Shown here one piece after another: positions 8,022 to 15,416 of a DNA stretch of 20,383 nt. Within the stretch, counting starts at the first letter, position 1. Every line of letters begins with the position of its first letter. The position numbers were made by a program, and so were the translations under genes. This stretch comes from CAYOYK01 sp964408185 (lineage in GTDB: Bacteria > Bacillota > Clostridia > Christensenellales > Aristaeellaceae), in the NCBI GenBank assembly GCA_964408185.1, contig CAYOYK010000043.1:1-20383 (forward strand), given 5' to 3'. The notes beneath the pieces were generated by a model, which worked only from the letters and a program-made list of their open reading frames with translations, was not told the origin of the DNA and did not search any database.

Positions 8022-9104
8022 ATGGAGCGGTATCGCGTAGGTGTGATTGGCGCGACGGGCATGGTAGGGCAGCGGTTTATGCTGCTGCTCAAGGATCACC
8101 CGTGGTTTGAGGTGGCCTGTCTGGCGGCCAGCAAGCGCAGCGCGGGCAAACCGTACCGCGAGGCCGTTGCGGGCCGCTGGGCGTTTGACGAGCCCATCCC
8201 CGCCTGCGTAGCCGAGCTGCCCGTGCTGGACGCGGCGGATATCGACGCGGTAAAGCAAAAGGTCGATTTTGTCTTTTGCGCCGTGGACATGAAAAAGGAC
8301 GAGATCCTCGCGCTGGAGGAGAGCTACGCCAAGGCCGAGATCCCGGTCATCAGCAACAACTCGGCCAACCGCGGCACGCCGGACGTGCCCATGCTCATCC
8401 CGGAGATCAACGGCGGCCACGCCGAGGTCATCGCGGCGCAGCGCAAGCGGCTGAGAACGGATGTCGGCTTTATCGCCGTCAAGCCCAACTGCTCCATCCA
8501 GAGCTACGTGCCCGCGCTGTGGCCTCTGCTCGACTTTGAGCCGACGCGCGTCGTCGCGTGCACGTATCAGGCCATCAGCGGCGCGGGCAAGACATTCCGC
8601 ACGTGGCCGGAGATGCTGGACAACGTGAACCCCTACATCGGCGGCGAGGACGAAAAAAGCGAGCGCGAGCCGCTCAAGATATTCGGCCGCGTGGAGGACG
8701 GGCGCATCGTCAACGCGGCGGAGCCGGTTATCAGCGCGCAATGCCTGCGCGTCGCCTGCACGGACGGCCACATGGCCGCCGTGAGCGTGCAGTTTAAGCG
8801 CAAGCCCACCATGGAGCAAATTCTCGCCCGCTGGGCCGATTGCAAGCCCGCCACCGACGGCATGGGCCTGCCGATGAGCCCGGACAAATTCCTGACCTAT
8901 TTTGACGATCCGTCCCGCCCGCAGACGCGCCTCGACCGCGACCTCTATCGCGGCATGGGGATCAGCATCGGCCGCCTGCGCCCGGACGCGGTGCTGGACT
9001 ACAAGTTCGTCTGCCTCAGCCACAACACGCTGCGCGGCGCGGCCGGCGGCGGCGTGCTGATGGCCGAGTACCTGTGCAAGCTGGGGTACATCCCCCGCGC
9101 CTGA
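8022..9104 (+). CDS. asd: Aspartate-semialdehyde dehydrogenase
   Basis: Cytoplasmic NADPH enzyme that reduces L-aspartyl-4-phosphate to L-aspartate 4-semialdehyde, the branch point to lysine/diaminopimelate, threonine and methionine. It is 360 residues. The Rossmann motif GATGMVGQ starts at residue 10, SNNSANR is at 111-117, catalytic Cys157 sits in KPNCSIQ, and the general-base His250 lies in CTDGHMAAVSVQ. Length and NCSIQ context fit the longer archaeal/fungal-like ASADH subfamily rather than the E. coli type (about 367 aa, different motif context). ATG 8022 has AAGAAGGA about 8 nt upstream. dapA follows after 16 bp, so a lysine/DAP role is likely. No homoserine genes are nearby. Confidence 0.95.
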   Translation: MERYRVGVIGATGMVGQRFMLLLKDHPWFEVACLAASKRSAGKPYREAVAGRWAFDEPIPACVAELPVLDAADIDAVKQKVDFVFCAVDMKKDEILALEESYAKAEIPVISNNSANRGTPDVPMLIPEINGGHAEVIAAQRKRLRTDVGFIAVKPNCSIQSYVPALWPLLDFEPTRVVACTYQAISGAGKTFRTWPEMLDNVNPYIGGEDEKSEREPLKIFGRVEDGRIVNAAEPVISAQCLRVACTDGHMAAVSVQFKRKPTMEQILARWADCKPATDGMGLPMSPDKFLTYFDDPSRPQTRLDRDLYRGMGISIGRLRPDAVLDYKFVCLSHNTLRGAAGGGVLMAEYLCKLGYIPRA

Positions 9105-9120
9105 TGGAAGGAGACAGCCT

Positions 9121-10008
9121 ATGAAACCGATCTTTCGCGGCAGCGCCGTGGCGCTGGCCACCCCGTTTCTGAACGGCGGCGTCGATCTGGACGGCCTGCG
9201 CCGTCTGCTGGATTATCAGCTGGAGGGCGGCACGTCCGCCATTGTGGCGTGCGGCACCACCGGCGAGGCCTCCACCATGACGCTGGAGGAGCGCGCGACG
9301 GTCGTCGGCGAGTGCGTCAAGCATGTAAACGGGCGCGTTCCGGTCATCGCGGGCACCGGCTCCAACTGCACGCAGAGCGCGATCGATACCGCCAAGCGCT
9401 TTGAGGATCTCGGCGCGGAGGCGCAGCTTGTGGTGACCCCCTACTACAACAAAACCACGCAGGAGGGCCTCTACCGCCACTACATGGCCATTGCGGAGCA
9501 GACCGCCCTGCCGATCATCCTGTACAACGTGCCCACCCGCACCAATTTGGAGATCGCCCCGGAGACGCTCGACCGCCTTGCGGCCAGCGAGCGTTTTATC
9601 GGCTTGAAGGAGAGCAGCTACGACATGCCGCTGGTGATGGAGCGCATCCGCCGCGCGGGCGGCCGCCTGACGGTCTACTCCGGCAACGACGACATGGTGG
9701 TGCCGCTGATGGCCCTCGGCGCGGAGGGCGTTATCTCCGCGATTGCCAACGTGGCTCCGCGCGAGGTCACGCTGATGGCGGACAGCTACCTCAAGGGCGA
9801 TACCGCCACGGCGCTGGGCCAGCAGCTTACGCTGCTGCCGCTGATCCGCGCGCTGTTTTGCGAGGTGAGCCCCGTGCCGGTCAAGGCGGCGCTGGATATG
9901 CTGGGCCTCTGCTCCGGCGAGCTGAGGCTGCCGCTGGTGGACATTACGCCGGCCAACCGTGAGCGGCTGATGCTGGTGCTGCAGCAGTCGGGGCTGCTGG
10001 AGGCGTAG
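9121..10008 (+). CDS. dapA: 4-hydroxy-tetrahydrodipicolinate synthase
   Basis: Condenses pyruvate with aspartate semialdehyde, the first committed step of the diaminopimelate/lysine route, in the cytoplasm as a (beta/alpha)8 aldolase. 295 residues, normal length. The pyruvate-binding GTTGE is at residues 45-49, the TPYYNKTTQEGLYRHY loop contains Tyr109, LYNVPTR supplies Tyr135 and Arg140, and Schiff-base Lys163 is in IGLKESS. ATG 9121 has AAGGAG at 9108-9113, 7 nt upstream. The gap to asd is only 16 bp, so they form one operon whose product feeds peptidoglycan. dapB, often next in such operons, is absent here; the large inverted-repeat region begins right after the stop. Confidence 0.97.
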   Translation: MKPIFRGSAVALATPFLNGGVDLDGLRRLLDYQLEGGTSAIVACGTTGEASTMTLEERATVVGECVKHVNGRVPVIAGTGSNCTQSAIDTAKRFEDLGAEAQLVVTPYYNKTTQEGLYRHYMAIAEQTALPIILYNVPTRTNLEIAPETLDRLAASERFIGLKESSYDMPLVMERIRRAGGRLTVYSGNDDMVVPLMALGAEGVISAIANVAPREVTLMADSYLKGDTATALGQQLTLLPLIRALFCEVSPVPVKAALDMLGLCSGELRLPLVDITPANRERLMLVLQQSGLLEA

Positions 10009-10075
10009 GTTAGGGCTGTGCGCCTATGCGGCGCGGGCTTTGCGCCTGCGGCGCAGCTATGCGCCTGCGGGCGCA

Positions 10076-10493
10076 GGAGGGCGGCCCAGCGGGGCCGCGG
10101 GGGTTTCGCGCCTGCGGGCGCGGGTACGGTGCCCCGACCTGCGGGCCGGGGTTCGTCACTTTTCTTTTCAGCTGAAAAGAAAAGTAACCAAAAGAAACAG
10201 CGTGATTGAGGCCGATCGATGGGCCAGCACGCCCGTCTTGTGCTACAAGCGATCGCCCAGAAAACTTGCGTGATAGCGTTAGCACGCCTGCGGTGCCCAT
10301 CTTGGCCGAACTGCTGCCCCGCGTTTGTAGGCTTGTTCCCGTGCAAGGGACGGCATGCAGGCATGGTGGCCCTGCGGGGCCCTCGATTGGTTTGCCGCGC
10401 CTGCGGGCGCGGGGGGAAAAACGAAAACAACCCCGCGCGCCTTGGGCGCAATGCCCTAAACACGCGGGGAAGCAAAGCTAATGCCGCGTTTCC
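10076..10493 (+). repeat. Left arm of large inverted repeat
   Basis: Aligned by hand to the reverse complement of the right arm. The pairing is ungapped over 10101-10402 (position p pairs with 21698 minus p) with about 13 mismatches in 300, seven of them clustered around 10325-10341. Content in order: GC-rich hairpins, the 28-bp palindrome (10158-10185), a ~190-bp moderately GC-rich stretch starting AACCAAAAGAAACAGCGTG, then a module starting near 10378 (GGGCCCTCGATTGG). A shortened continuation of module sequence reaches about 10562. Confidence 0.85.
10158..10185. repeat. Perfect 28-bp palindrome (left copy)
   Basis: ACTTTTCTTTTCAG followed directly by its reverse complement, with no loop. 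It is A/T-rich in contrast to its GC-rich surroundings. Such a sequence can act as a dyad protein-binding site or a cruciform; as RNA it would form a 12-bp or longer hairpin. Confidence 0.95.
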
Positions 10494-10636
10494 TAGGGGG
10501 AAGCAAGACGGCGCAGCCGTCGGAGCCCTCGGTTGGTTGGCCACGCCTGCGGGCGCGCGGGGATTAGGCCCTACGGAGGCCGCAGGACGCAAGAATTATG
10601 TGGCACCGAGAGCCTTGCTTTGAGTAATCCCTACAT

Positions 10637-10675
10637 CAACAGGTGCGCCACAAATTGCGGCGCGCCTGTTGTTTT
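10637..10675 (+). terminator. Intrinsic terminator in the unique core
   Basis: CAACAGGTGCGCC (10637-10649) pairs with GGCGCGCCTGTTG (10659-10671): 13 bp with one G-U, a 9-nt loop, followed by TTTT. This is the best intrinsic terminator in the window and points right. It stands 630 bp downstream of dapA, just before the tandem hairpin units. It may be the original asd-dapA terminator displaced by an insertion, or the end of an unannotated small RNA starting within 10563-10636. Confidence 0.75.
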
Positions 10676-10800
10676 ACGGGAATTGAACTCACTTTTTATG
10701 GGAGTCAACTGTGCCAGCGGTGCAGAAACAGGCCACAGACCTGTCGCTTTCCTCTGGTGCCCTCCGACGGCAGGCGCTAAAGCGCCCTTGTAACGGGGGA

Positions 10801-11325
10801 CGACGGCGGGCGCTAAAGCGCCCTTGTGACAGGGGACTTCGTCCCCCTTCACCGACGGCTTCGCCGTCTTGCGTCCCCCTAGGGAACGCGGTATGCGGTA
10901 TTGGCTTCGCTCCCCAGTATGTTTAAGACGTTGTTCTCTTGGGAAACGCCATATTGCCTTTGCTACCCCGCGTGTCTAGGGCATTGCGCCCAAGGCACGC
11001 GGGGTTGTTTTCGTTTTCCCCCGTTCCCCCGCGCCCGCAGGCGCGGCAAACCAATCGAGGGCCCCGACGGCGGGCGCTAAAGCGCCCTTGTAAGAGGGGA
11101 CTTCGTCCCCCCTCACCGACGGCTTCGCCGTCTTGCGTCCCCCTAGGAAACGCAGCATTGGCTTTGCTCCCACGCTTGTTTGGGGCTTTGTTTCCTTGGA
11201 AAACGCGGCATTGGCTTCGCTCCCACGCTTGTTTATGGCATTGCGCCCAAGGCACGCGGGGTTTCTTTCGTTCCCCCCGTTCCCCCCGCGCCCGCAGGCG
11301 CGGCCAACCAATCGAGGGCCCCACA
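10801..11325. repeat. Two tandem ~264-bp composite hairpin units
   Basis: Units begin at 10801 and 11065. Each starts with an 83-bp module (10801-10883 and 11065-11147, 80 of 83 identical by hand) containing three perfect hairpins in a row: GGGCGC-TAAA-GCGCCC, GGGGAC-TTC-GTCCCC and GACGGC-TTC-GCCGTC. A ~52-bp segment of the type AACGC-GCATTGGCTT(T/C)GCTCCC follows, then a ~120-bp segment containing GGCATTGCGCCCAAGG(C)ACGCGGGG and ending CCAATCGAGGGCCCC. A partial extra copy of the first hairpin stands at 10764-10800. The second unit runs into the right arm. Confidence 0.85.
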
Positions 11326-11620
11326 GGGCCACCATGCCTGCATGCCGTCCCTTGCACAGGAGCAAGACCGCTGACGCGGGGCAGCAGTTCGGCCAAGCTG
11401 GGCACCGCAGGCGTGCTAACGCTATCACGCAAGTTTTCTGGGCGATCGCTTGTAGCACAAGATGGGCATGCTGGCCCATCGATCGGCCTCAATCACGCTG
11501 TTTCTTTTGGTTACTTTTCTTTTCAGCTGAAAAGAAAAGTGACGAACCCCGGCCCGCAGGTCGGGGCACCGTTCCCGCGCCCGCAGGCGCGAAACCCCCG
11601 CGGCCCGCAGGCCGCCCTCC
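11198..11620 (-). repeat. Right arm of large inverted repeat
   Basis: Reverse-complement partner of 10076-10493. It reads on the - strand from 11620: GC-rich hairpins, palindrome (11513-11540), the conserved ~190-bp stretch, and the module ending near 11198. It merges on its inner side with the tandem 264-bp units, which the left arm lacks except as a shortened version. Confidence 0.85.
11513..11540. repeat. Perfect 28-bp palindrome (right copy)
   Basis: Identical in all 28 bases to 10158-10185. Because the sequence is self-complementary it reads the same in both arms. Its conservation contrasts with scattered differences elsewhere in the arms. Confidence 0.95.
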
Positions 11621-11754
11621 TACGCCTGCGCCGCGCAGGCGCAAAGCTGCGCCGTGCAGGCGCGCCACCCGCGCCGCGCAGGCGCACCGCCCGCGCCGCA
11701 TAGGCGCACCGCCCGCGCCGCATAGGCGCACCGCCCGCGCCGCGCAGGCGCAAA
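11621..11754. repeat. 22-bp GC-rich tandem repeat at outer right edge
   Basis: About six copies of a 22-bp unit of the type GCCCGCGCCGCATAGGCGCACC; clear copies start at 11667, 11689, 11711 and 11733, with degenerate ones before. Each holds the near-palindrome GCGCC-x-GGCGC. A reverse-oriented, shorter equivalent (about three copies of ~21 bp, GCGCCTATGCGGCGCGGGCTT type) marks the outer left edge at 10017-10075. Confidence 0.85.
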
Positions 11755-11820
11755 GCAAGGCCGCGCGGGTGACGTTTCCGTAACAAATCCCTCCGCGCGC
11801 TGTACGCGCTTGCCCCGTTG

Positions 11821-11829
11821 TGCTATAAT
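11821..11829 (+). promoter_or_regulatory. Extended -10 promoter of maf
   Basis: TGCTATAAT: a consensus -10 (TATAAT, 11824-11829) with the TGn extension. The -35 position (TGTACG, 11801-11806) is poor, as is usual for extended -10 promoters. It lies 35 bp upstream of the maf start and just outside the repeat region. Confidence 0.75.
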
Positions 11830-11864
11830 AGCATGGGTTTTTATTACGCAAGGGAGGCGACACT

Positions 11865-12467
11865 ATGGAGACGAGCATCCAGCGGGCCCAGCTCCTGCTG
11901 GCCTCCGGCAGCCCGCGCAGGCGGGAGCTGCTGGCCTTGACCGGGCTGGACTTCGCGGTTGTGCCCTCCCGCGCGGAGGAGGTCACACTGGATACGCCCC
12001 AAGCCACCGTGATGGAAAACGCGCGCCGCAAATGCGCGGACGTGCGCGCCCTGCGGCCGGAGTACCCCGTGCTGGCCGCCGATACCGTCGTCTGCGCGGA
12101 CGGCCGCATATTGGGCAAACCAGCCGACGCGGCGGATGCGGCCCGCATGCTGCGCCTGCTGTCCGGGCGGACGCATCAGGTTCACACGGCCGTGTGCCTG
12201 CAAACGCCCGGCGCGGAGCCGCCCGACCTGCGCCTCGTCACGACGGACGTAACCTTCTGCGCGCTGACCGACGAGCACATCGCGGCCTACGTGCGCACCG
12301 GGGAGCCGTTTGACAAGGCCGGGGCCTATGCCATCCAAGGCGCGTGTTCGCTGTTTGTGGAGCATATCGCGGGCAGCCCCAGCTGCGTGGTCGGCCTGCC
12401 GATGGAAACCGTGCGCCGGATGCTGGAACGCGCCGGGCTTGCCCTGCCGCTGAGCGCAGGCGCGTAA
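11865..12467 (+). CDS. maf: Maf family nucleotide pyrophosphatase
   Basis: Cytoplasmic house-cleaning enzyme of 200 residues that hydrolyses non-canonical or modified nucleoside triphosphates (dTTP/UTP type in YhdE relatives) to the monophosphate and pyrophosphate. LASGSPRRRELL at residues 12-23 binds the phosphates, AADTVV contains the catalytic Asp73, GKP is at 84-86 and YAIQG at 155-159. In Firmicutes Maf is encoded directly before mreBCD, as here, and its overexpression blocks septation in Bacillus. ATG 11865 has AAGGGAGG (11850-11857) 7 nt upstream. The 80-bp gap to mreB lacks a clear promoter or U-run terminator, so maf may lead the elongasome operon. Confidence 0.95.
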   Translation: METSIQRAQLLLASGSPRRRELLALTGLDFAVVPSRAEEVTLDTPQATVMENARRKCADVRALRPEYPVLAADTVVCADGRILGKPADAADAARMLRLLSGRTHQVHTAVCLQTPGAEPPDLRLVTTDVTFCALTDEHIAAYVRTGEPFDKAGAYAIQGACSLFVEHIAGSPSCVVGLPMETVRRMLERAGLALPLSAGA

Positions 12468-12503
12468 AGGCCGCGCCGCCCGCTTTGTGGAGCAATTTCA
12501 CCT

Positions 12504-12519
12504 GAGGGGCCGTCCCCTC
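12504..12519 (+). other. Hairpin in the maf-mreB gap
   Basis: GAGGGG-CCGT-CCCCTC, a perfect 6-bp stem with a 4-nt loop, extendable by a G-U and a C-G pair. No T run follows, so it is more likely a processing or attenuating hairpin than a terminator. Confidence 0.5.
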
Positions 12520-12547
12520 GGCCATCCTAGCTATCGGAGTGATGATT

Positions 12548-13576
12548 TTGGGTTTTGTGGCACAGGACGTCGGCATCGACCTCGGCACCTCCAATACGCT
12601 GGTCTATGCCAAGCACAAGGGCATCCTCATCAGCGAGCCGACCATCGTGGTGGTGGATTCCAACAATGAGCGCCGTGTGCACGCTGTTGGCGACGACGCC
12701 AAGATCATGCTCGGCCGCACCACCGACGCCGTAATGGCCGTTCGCCCCATGCGCGAGGGCACCATCACGGACTTTGACTTGACCGAGATCCTGATCCAGT
12801 ACTTTACGCGCAAGGCCATCGGCTCCAGCTACCTGATGCGCCCAAGGCTTTTCCTGTCGTACCCGTGCTGCATCAGCGCCGTGGAGCGCCGCGCCGTGCT
12901 GGAGGCCGCCAAGGTTGCCGGCAGCCGCAAGGTCTATTTGGTGGAGAAGCCCTTCGCCGCCGCGCTGGGCAGCGGCCTGCCCGTGTTCGATCCCAACGGC
13001 TGCATGGTGGTGGATATCGGCGGCGGTACGACCGATGTGGCCGTCATCTCGCTGGGCGGCGTGGTCATCAGCCACTCCATCCGCGTGGGCGGGGTCAAGA
13101 TGGACGAGGCCATCGTTAATTTTATCAAGCGGGAGTTCAATATCCTGATCGGCGATCGAACCGCCGAGGAGATCAAGCTCGATCTGGGCGCGGCGCTGCC
13201 CCTGCAGGAAACGCGCCGCGCGCACATCCGGGGCCGCGACATGGTGACCAATCTGCCCCAGACCACGGAGATCACCAGCCGCCAGATCTACGCCGCCATC
13301 AAGGAGCCCTGCGCCGCCGTGCTGGCCGCCATCAAGTGGGTGCTGGAGCGCACCCCGCCGGAGCTGGCCGCCGATATCATGCACAACGGCATTTACCTTA
13401 CTGGCGGCGGCAGCCTGCTGTACGGCATGGACCAGATGATCGCCAGCGAGCTGGGCATTCCCGTGCTGCTGGCCAAGGAGCCCATGGACTGCGCCGCGCT
13501 GGGACTGGGCAACATTATCGAAAACTACGACCTGCTGCAGCACGTAGGCCGCACGAGCTTTATCAAGCAAAGCTGA
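12548..13576 (+). CDS. mreB: Rod shape-determining protein MreB
   Basis: Bacterial actin that polymerises on the inner membrane face and orients the peptidoglycan elongation machinery. Actin-fold motifs are clear: phosphate-1 loop DLGTSNT from residue 11, phosphate-2 loop DIGGGTTD (156-163) and the adenosine motif LTGGGSLLYG. About 342 residues, typical of MreB/Mbl. I chose TTG 12548 because GGAG (12536-12539) lies 8 nt upstream and the resulting MGFVAQDVGIDLGT matches the family start. GTG 12539 and ATG 12542 are in frame but touch the ribosome site; they cannot be excluded. It is followed by mreC after 19 bp. Confidence 0.96.
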   Translation: MGFVAQDVGIDLGTSNTLVYAKHKGILISEPTIVVVDSNNERRVHAVGDDAKIMLGRTTDAVMAVRPMREGTITDFDLTEILIQYFTRKAIGSSYLMRPRLFLSYPCCISAVERRAVLEAAKVAGSRKVYLVEKPFAAALGSGLPVFDPNGCMVVDIGGGTTDVAVISLGGVVISHSIRVGGVKMDEAIVNFIKREFNILIGDRTAEEIKLDLGAALPLQETRRAHIRGRDMVTNLPQTTEITSRQIYAAIKEPCAAVLAAIKWVLERTPPELAADIMHNGIYLTGGGSLLYGMDQMIASELGIPVLLAKEPMDCAALGLGNIIENYDLLQHVGRTSFIKQS

Positions 13577-13595
13577 TCGTGGAAAGGGAGCGCCA

Positions 13596-14822
13596 ATGCG
13601 AGTTAAGCCAGCCAAGACCGAACGGAAAAAAAGCGCCGATACGCCCGGCCGCCGCACGCTTCGCCGCGTGGCAGTATGGGCGGCTGTTGTCGTGCTGGTG
13701 CTGCTGATCGGCGTGCGCATTTTCTCGCTCATCATGCCGGAAAACAGCCTGCTGGCCATGCCCGGCGAGACCGTCGCTACCGCCGTCGCGCCCGTGCAGG
13801 GTGTGTTTGGCAGCGTGGTTAATTTCGTCAGCGACTACCTCTACCGGCTCAAGCTGCGCACCACCATCGAGCTGCGGTACAACGAGCTGAAGCAGGAAAA
13901 CGAGACCCTCGCCTATCAGGCCATGCTGGCCGCCGAGCTTCAGCAGCGCTTGAGCGTGTACGAGAAGCTCTTCGATCAGGTGAGCGAGAACGAGAACCTC
14001 AACCCGCTGGTGTGCACCGTCATCGCGCGCGAGAGCGGCAACTACTTCAGCACGTTTACCATCAACCGCGGCAGCAACGACGGCATCGCCGACTACATGG
14101 CCGTCACCATGGACGGCGCGCTGGTCGGCTACACCTACAACGTCACCGCGAACAAGAGCGACGTGCGCACCATCATCGACAGCGAGGCCTCCATCGCGGG
14201 GCTGATCCAATCCTCGCGGGACGAGGGCACCGTGCGCGGCACGCTGGGCATCGACGGCACGGCCATGTGCCGCATGTACTATCTGCCGGAGGACCACCTG
14301 CCCCGCCCCGGCGATCAGGTGGTCACCTCCGGCGTAGGCATGGGCTTCCCCAAGGGCATCCCCATCGGCGTCGTGCGCGAGAGCACCCGCGGCATGGAGA
14401 GCAACAAGAGCTACATCGTGGTCGAGCCGACGGTGGACTTTCAGCACATCGAATATGTCATCGTGCTGCGCTACCAGCCCACGGCCGAGGCCGTGGAGGC
14501 CCGCACGGACAGCAGCAGCGTGCTCGGCTTCACCCCGCTGGATACCGCCGTGCCCGTGCCTACCATCAAGATCGGTAACGATTTCTTCCAGCTCGCGCCG
14601 ACGCCCGCGCCGACCGACGAGCCCACGCCGACTGTCGGCGACCCCAACGCCACCCCCGATCCCAACCTGACGCCCTCGCCCGCGCCGACGTCGGGCGGGT
14701 ATGAGTATCAGGTGCCCGATTCGCTGAACACAAACAAGGACTACTCGCTCACGCTGCCGCCCACCGCCACGCCCGCGCCGACACTCCCGCCGCTGGACAT
14801 CACTGTGGAGGACGACGGATAA
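13596..14822 (+). CDS. mreC: Rod shape-determining protein MreC
   Basis: Bitopic membrane protein of the elongasome; its extracellular beta domains bind and activate the class B PBP. 408 residues. An Arg/Lys-rich cytoplasmic start precedes a single transmembrane helix at about 24-46. A coiled coil follows at roughly 85-125 (LRTTIELRYNELKQENETL), then the MreC double beta-barrel with VIARESGNYFSTFTINRGSN, DGIADYMAV and GDQVVTSGVGMGFPKGIPIG. From about residue 333 it carries an unusual extra tail rich in Pro and Thr (LAPTPAPTDEPTPT, TPSPAPTSGG), making it longer than the usual 270-320 residues. ATG 13596 has AAAGGGAG about 6 nt upstream. Its stop codon shares one base with the mreD start (TAATG). 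Confidence 0.95.
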   Translation: MRVKPAKTERKKSADTPGRRTLRRVAVWAAVVVLVLLIGVRIFSLIMPENSLLAMPGETVATAVAPVQGVFGSVVNFVSDYLYRLKLRTTIELRYNELKQENETLAYQAMLAAELQQRLSVYEKLFDQVSENENLNPLVCTVIARESGNYFSTFTINRGSNDGIADYMAVTMDGALVGYTYNVTANKSDVRTIIDSEASIAGLIQSSRDEGTVRGTLGIDGTAMCRMYYLPEDHLPRPGDQVVTSGVGMGFPKGIPIGVVRESTRGMESNKSYIVVEPTVDFQHIEYVIVLRYQPTAEAVEARTDSSSVLGFTPLDTAVPVPTIKIGNDFFQLAPTPAPTDEPTPTVGDPNATPDPNLTPSPAPTSGGYEYQVPDSLNTNKDYSLTLPPTATPAPTLPPLDITVEDDG

Positions 14823-15367
14823 TGCTGAAGAAGGGCCTCAAGTTTGTCCTGCTTACGGTGCTGTGCTACCTGCTGCAATCCACGGTGTCGGCGCGGATCG
14901 CGCTGTGGGGCATCGCGCCCAACCTCGCGCTGGCCATCATCGCGGTGGTATCGGTGGCGCTGGGACGCAAATATACCTTCCTGATGAGCGCAACGGTAGG
15001 CTACCTGCTGGAGGTCATGCTGCCGATGCTGGACTATATCAACATGCTGCTGTACCCCGTTTGCGCCATGCTGGGCGCGCTGGCCTTCAGCGACAAGAGC
15101 GAGCGAAAGCTGGAGGAGGAGCGCTCCACCAACCGCCGCACGCCCAACCTGCCCGCGCACCTGCGCACGATCCTCTGCGCCGCCCTGAGCACGCTGGTGT
15201 TCGAGGCCGTACACCTGATTTACATCTACCTCAAGGGCGTGGATATCGGGGCCGCGCACCTGCTGCGCGCGTTTATCGACGTGCTGTACACCACCGCGCT
15301 GGCCGGGCTGCTGCAATTCCCCATCCGCTGGTGGCTGGGCGTCTACAAGCTCCCCAAGGCGAGGTAG
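14822..15367 (+). CDS. mreD: Rod shape-determining protein MreD
   Basis: 181-residue integral membrane partner of MreC and the elongation PBP. About five or six hydrophobic segments, beginning LKFVLLTVLCYLLQSTV, followed by IAPNLALAIIAVVSVALGRKY and GYLLEVMLPMLDYINMLLYP. This matches the MreD pattern of an early P(N/D)L motif and a later aromatic/leucine-rich segment. A charged cytoplasmic loop (KSERKLEEERSTNRR) splits the helices. ATG overlaps the mreC stop by one base, which implies coupled translation. Identity rests on membrane topology plus position as much as on sequence, as MreD is poorly conserved. Confidence 0.92.
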   Translation: MLKKGLKFVLLTVLCYLLQSTVSARIALWGIAPNLALAIIAVVSVALGRKYTFLMSATVGYLLEVMLPMLDYINMLLYPVCAMLGALAFSDKSERKLEEERSTNRRTPNLPAHLRTILCAALSTLVFEAVHLIYIYLKGVDIGAAHLLRAFIDVLYTTALAGLLQFPIRWWLGVYKLPKAR

Positions 15368-15416
15368 GGACGGCCCAAGGGGGGATCGGGGCCGCAGGGG
15401 CCTGCTGAAACCGTAT

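Larger units (their letters stand above)
10017..11760. repeat. Composite ~1.75-kb inverted-repeat region without genes
   Basis: The whole dapA-maf gap (1.85 kb) is built from repeats. The left arm (10076 to about 10493) is repeated in reverse orientation as the right arm (about 11198-11620). Each arm is flanked outside by short GC-rich tandem repeats (10017-10075 and 11621-11754), so the region is roughly mirror-symmetric. Inside lie a unique core (about 10563-10765, with a terminator) and two tandem 264-bp composite units (10801-11325). No transposase, reverse transcriptase or other protein is recognisable. Frames are open on both strands owing to GC content, and differences between the two arms change amino acids in the frames I compared. 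Possible readings are a non-autonomous mobile element inserted twice in opposite directions, or an amplified structured-RNA locus. Confidence 0.8.

Noticed and set aside
10219..10623. 134-codon + strand frame in the left arm, with a similar 167-codon - strand frame in the right arm (10976-11479)
   Set aside because: Both copies keep the frame, but most differences between them change amino acids, several other frames are equally open, and no ribosome site precedes them. They are not convincing genes.
10017..11760. Insertion sequence with transposase
   Set aside because: The arms are inverted repeats, but no frame shows transposase motifs and the interior is repetitive. A non-autonomous element remains possible.
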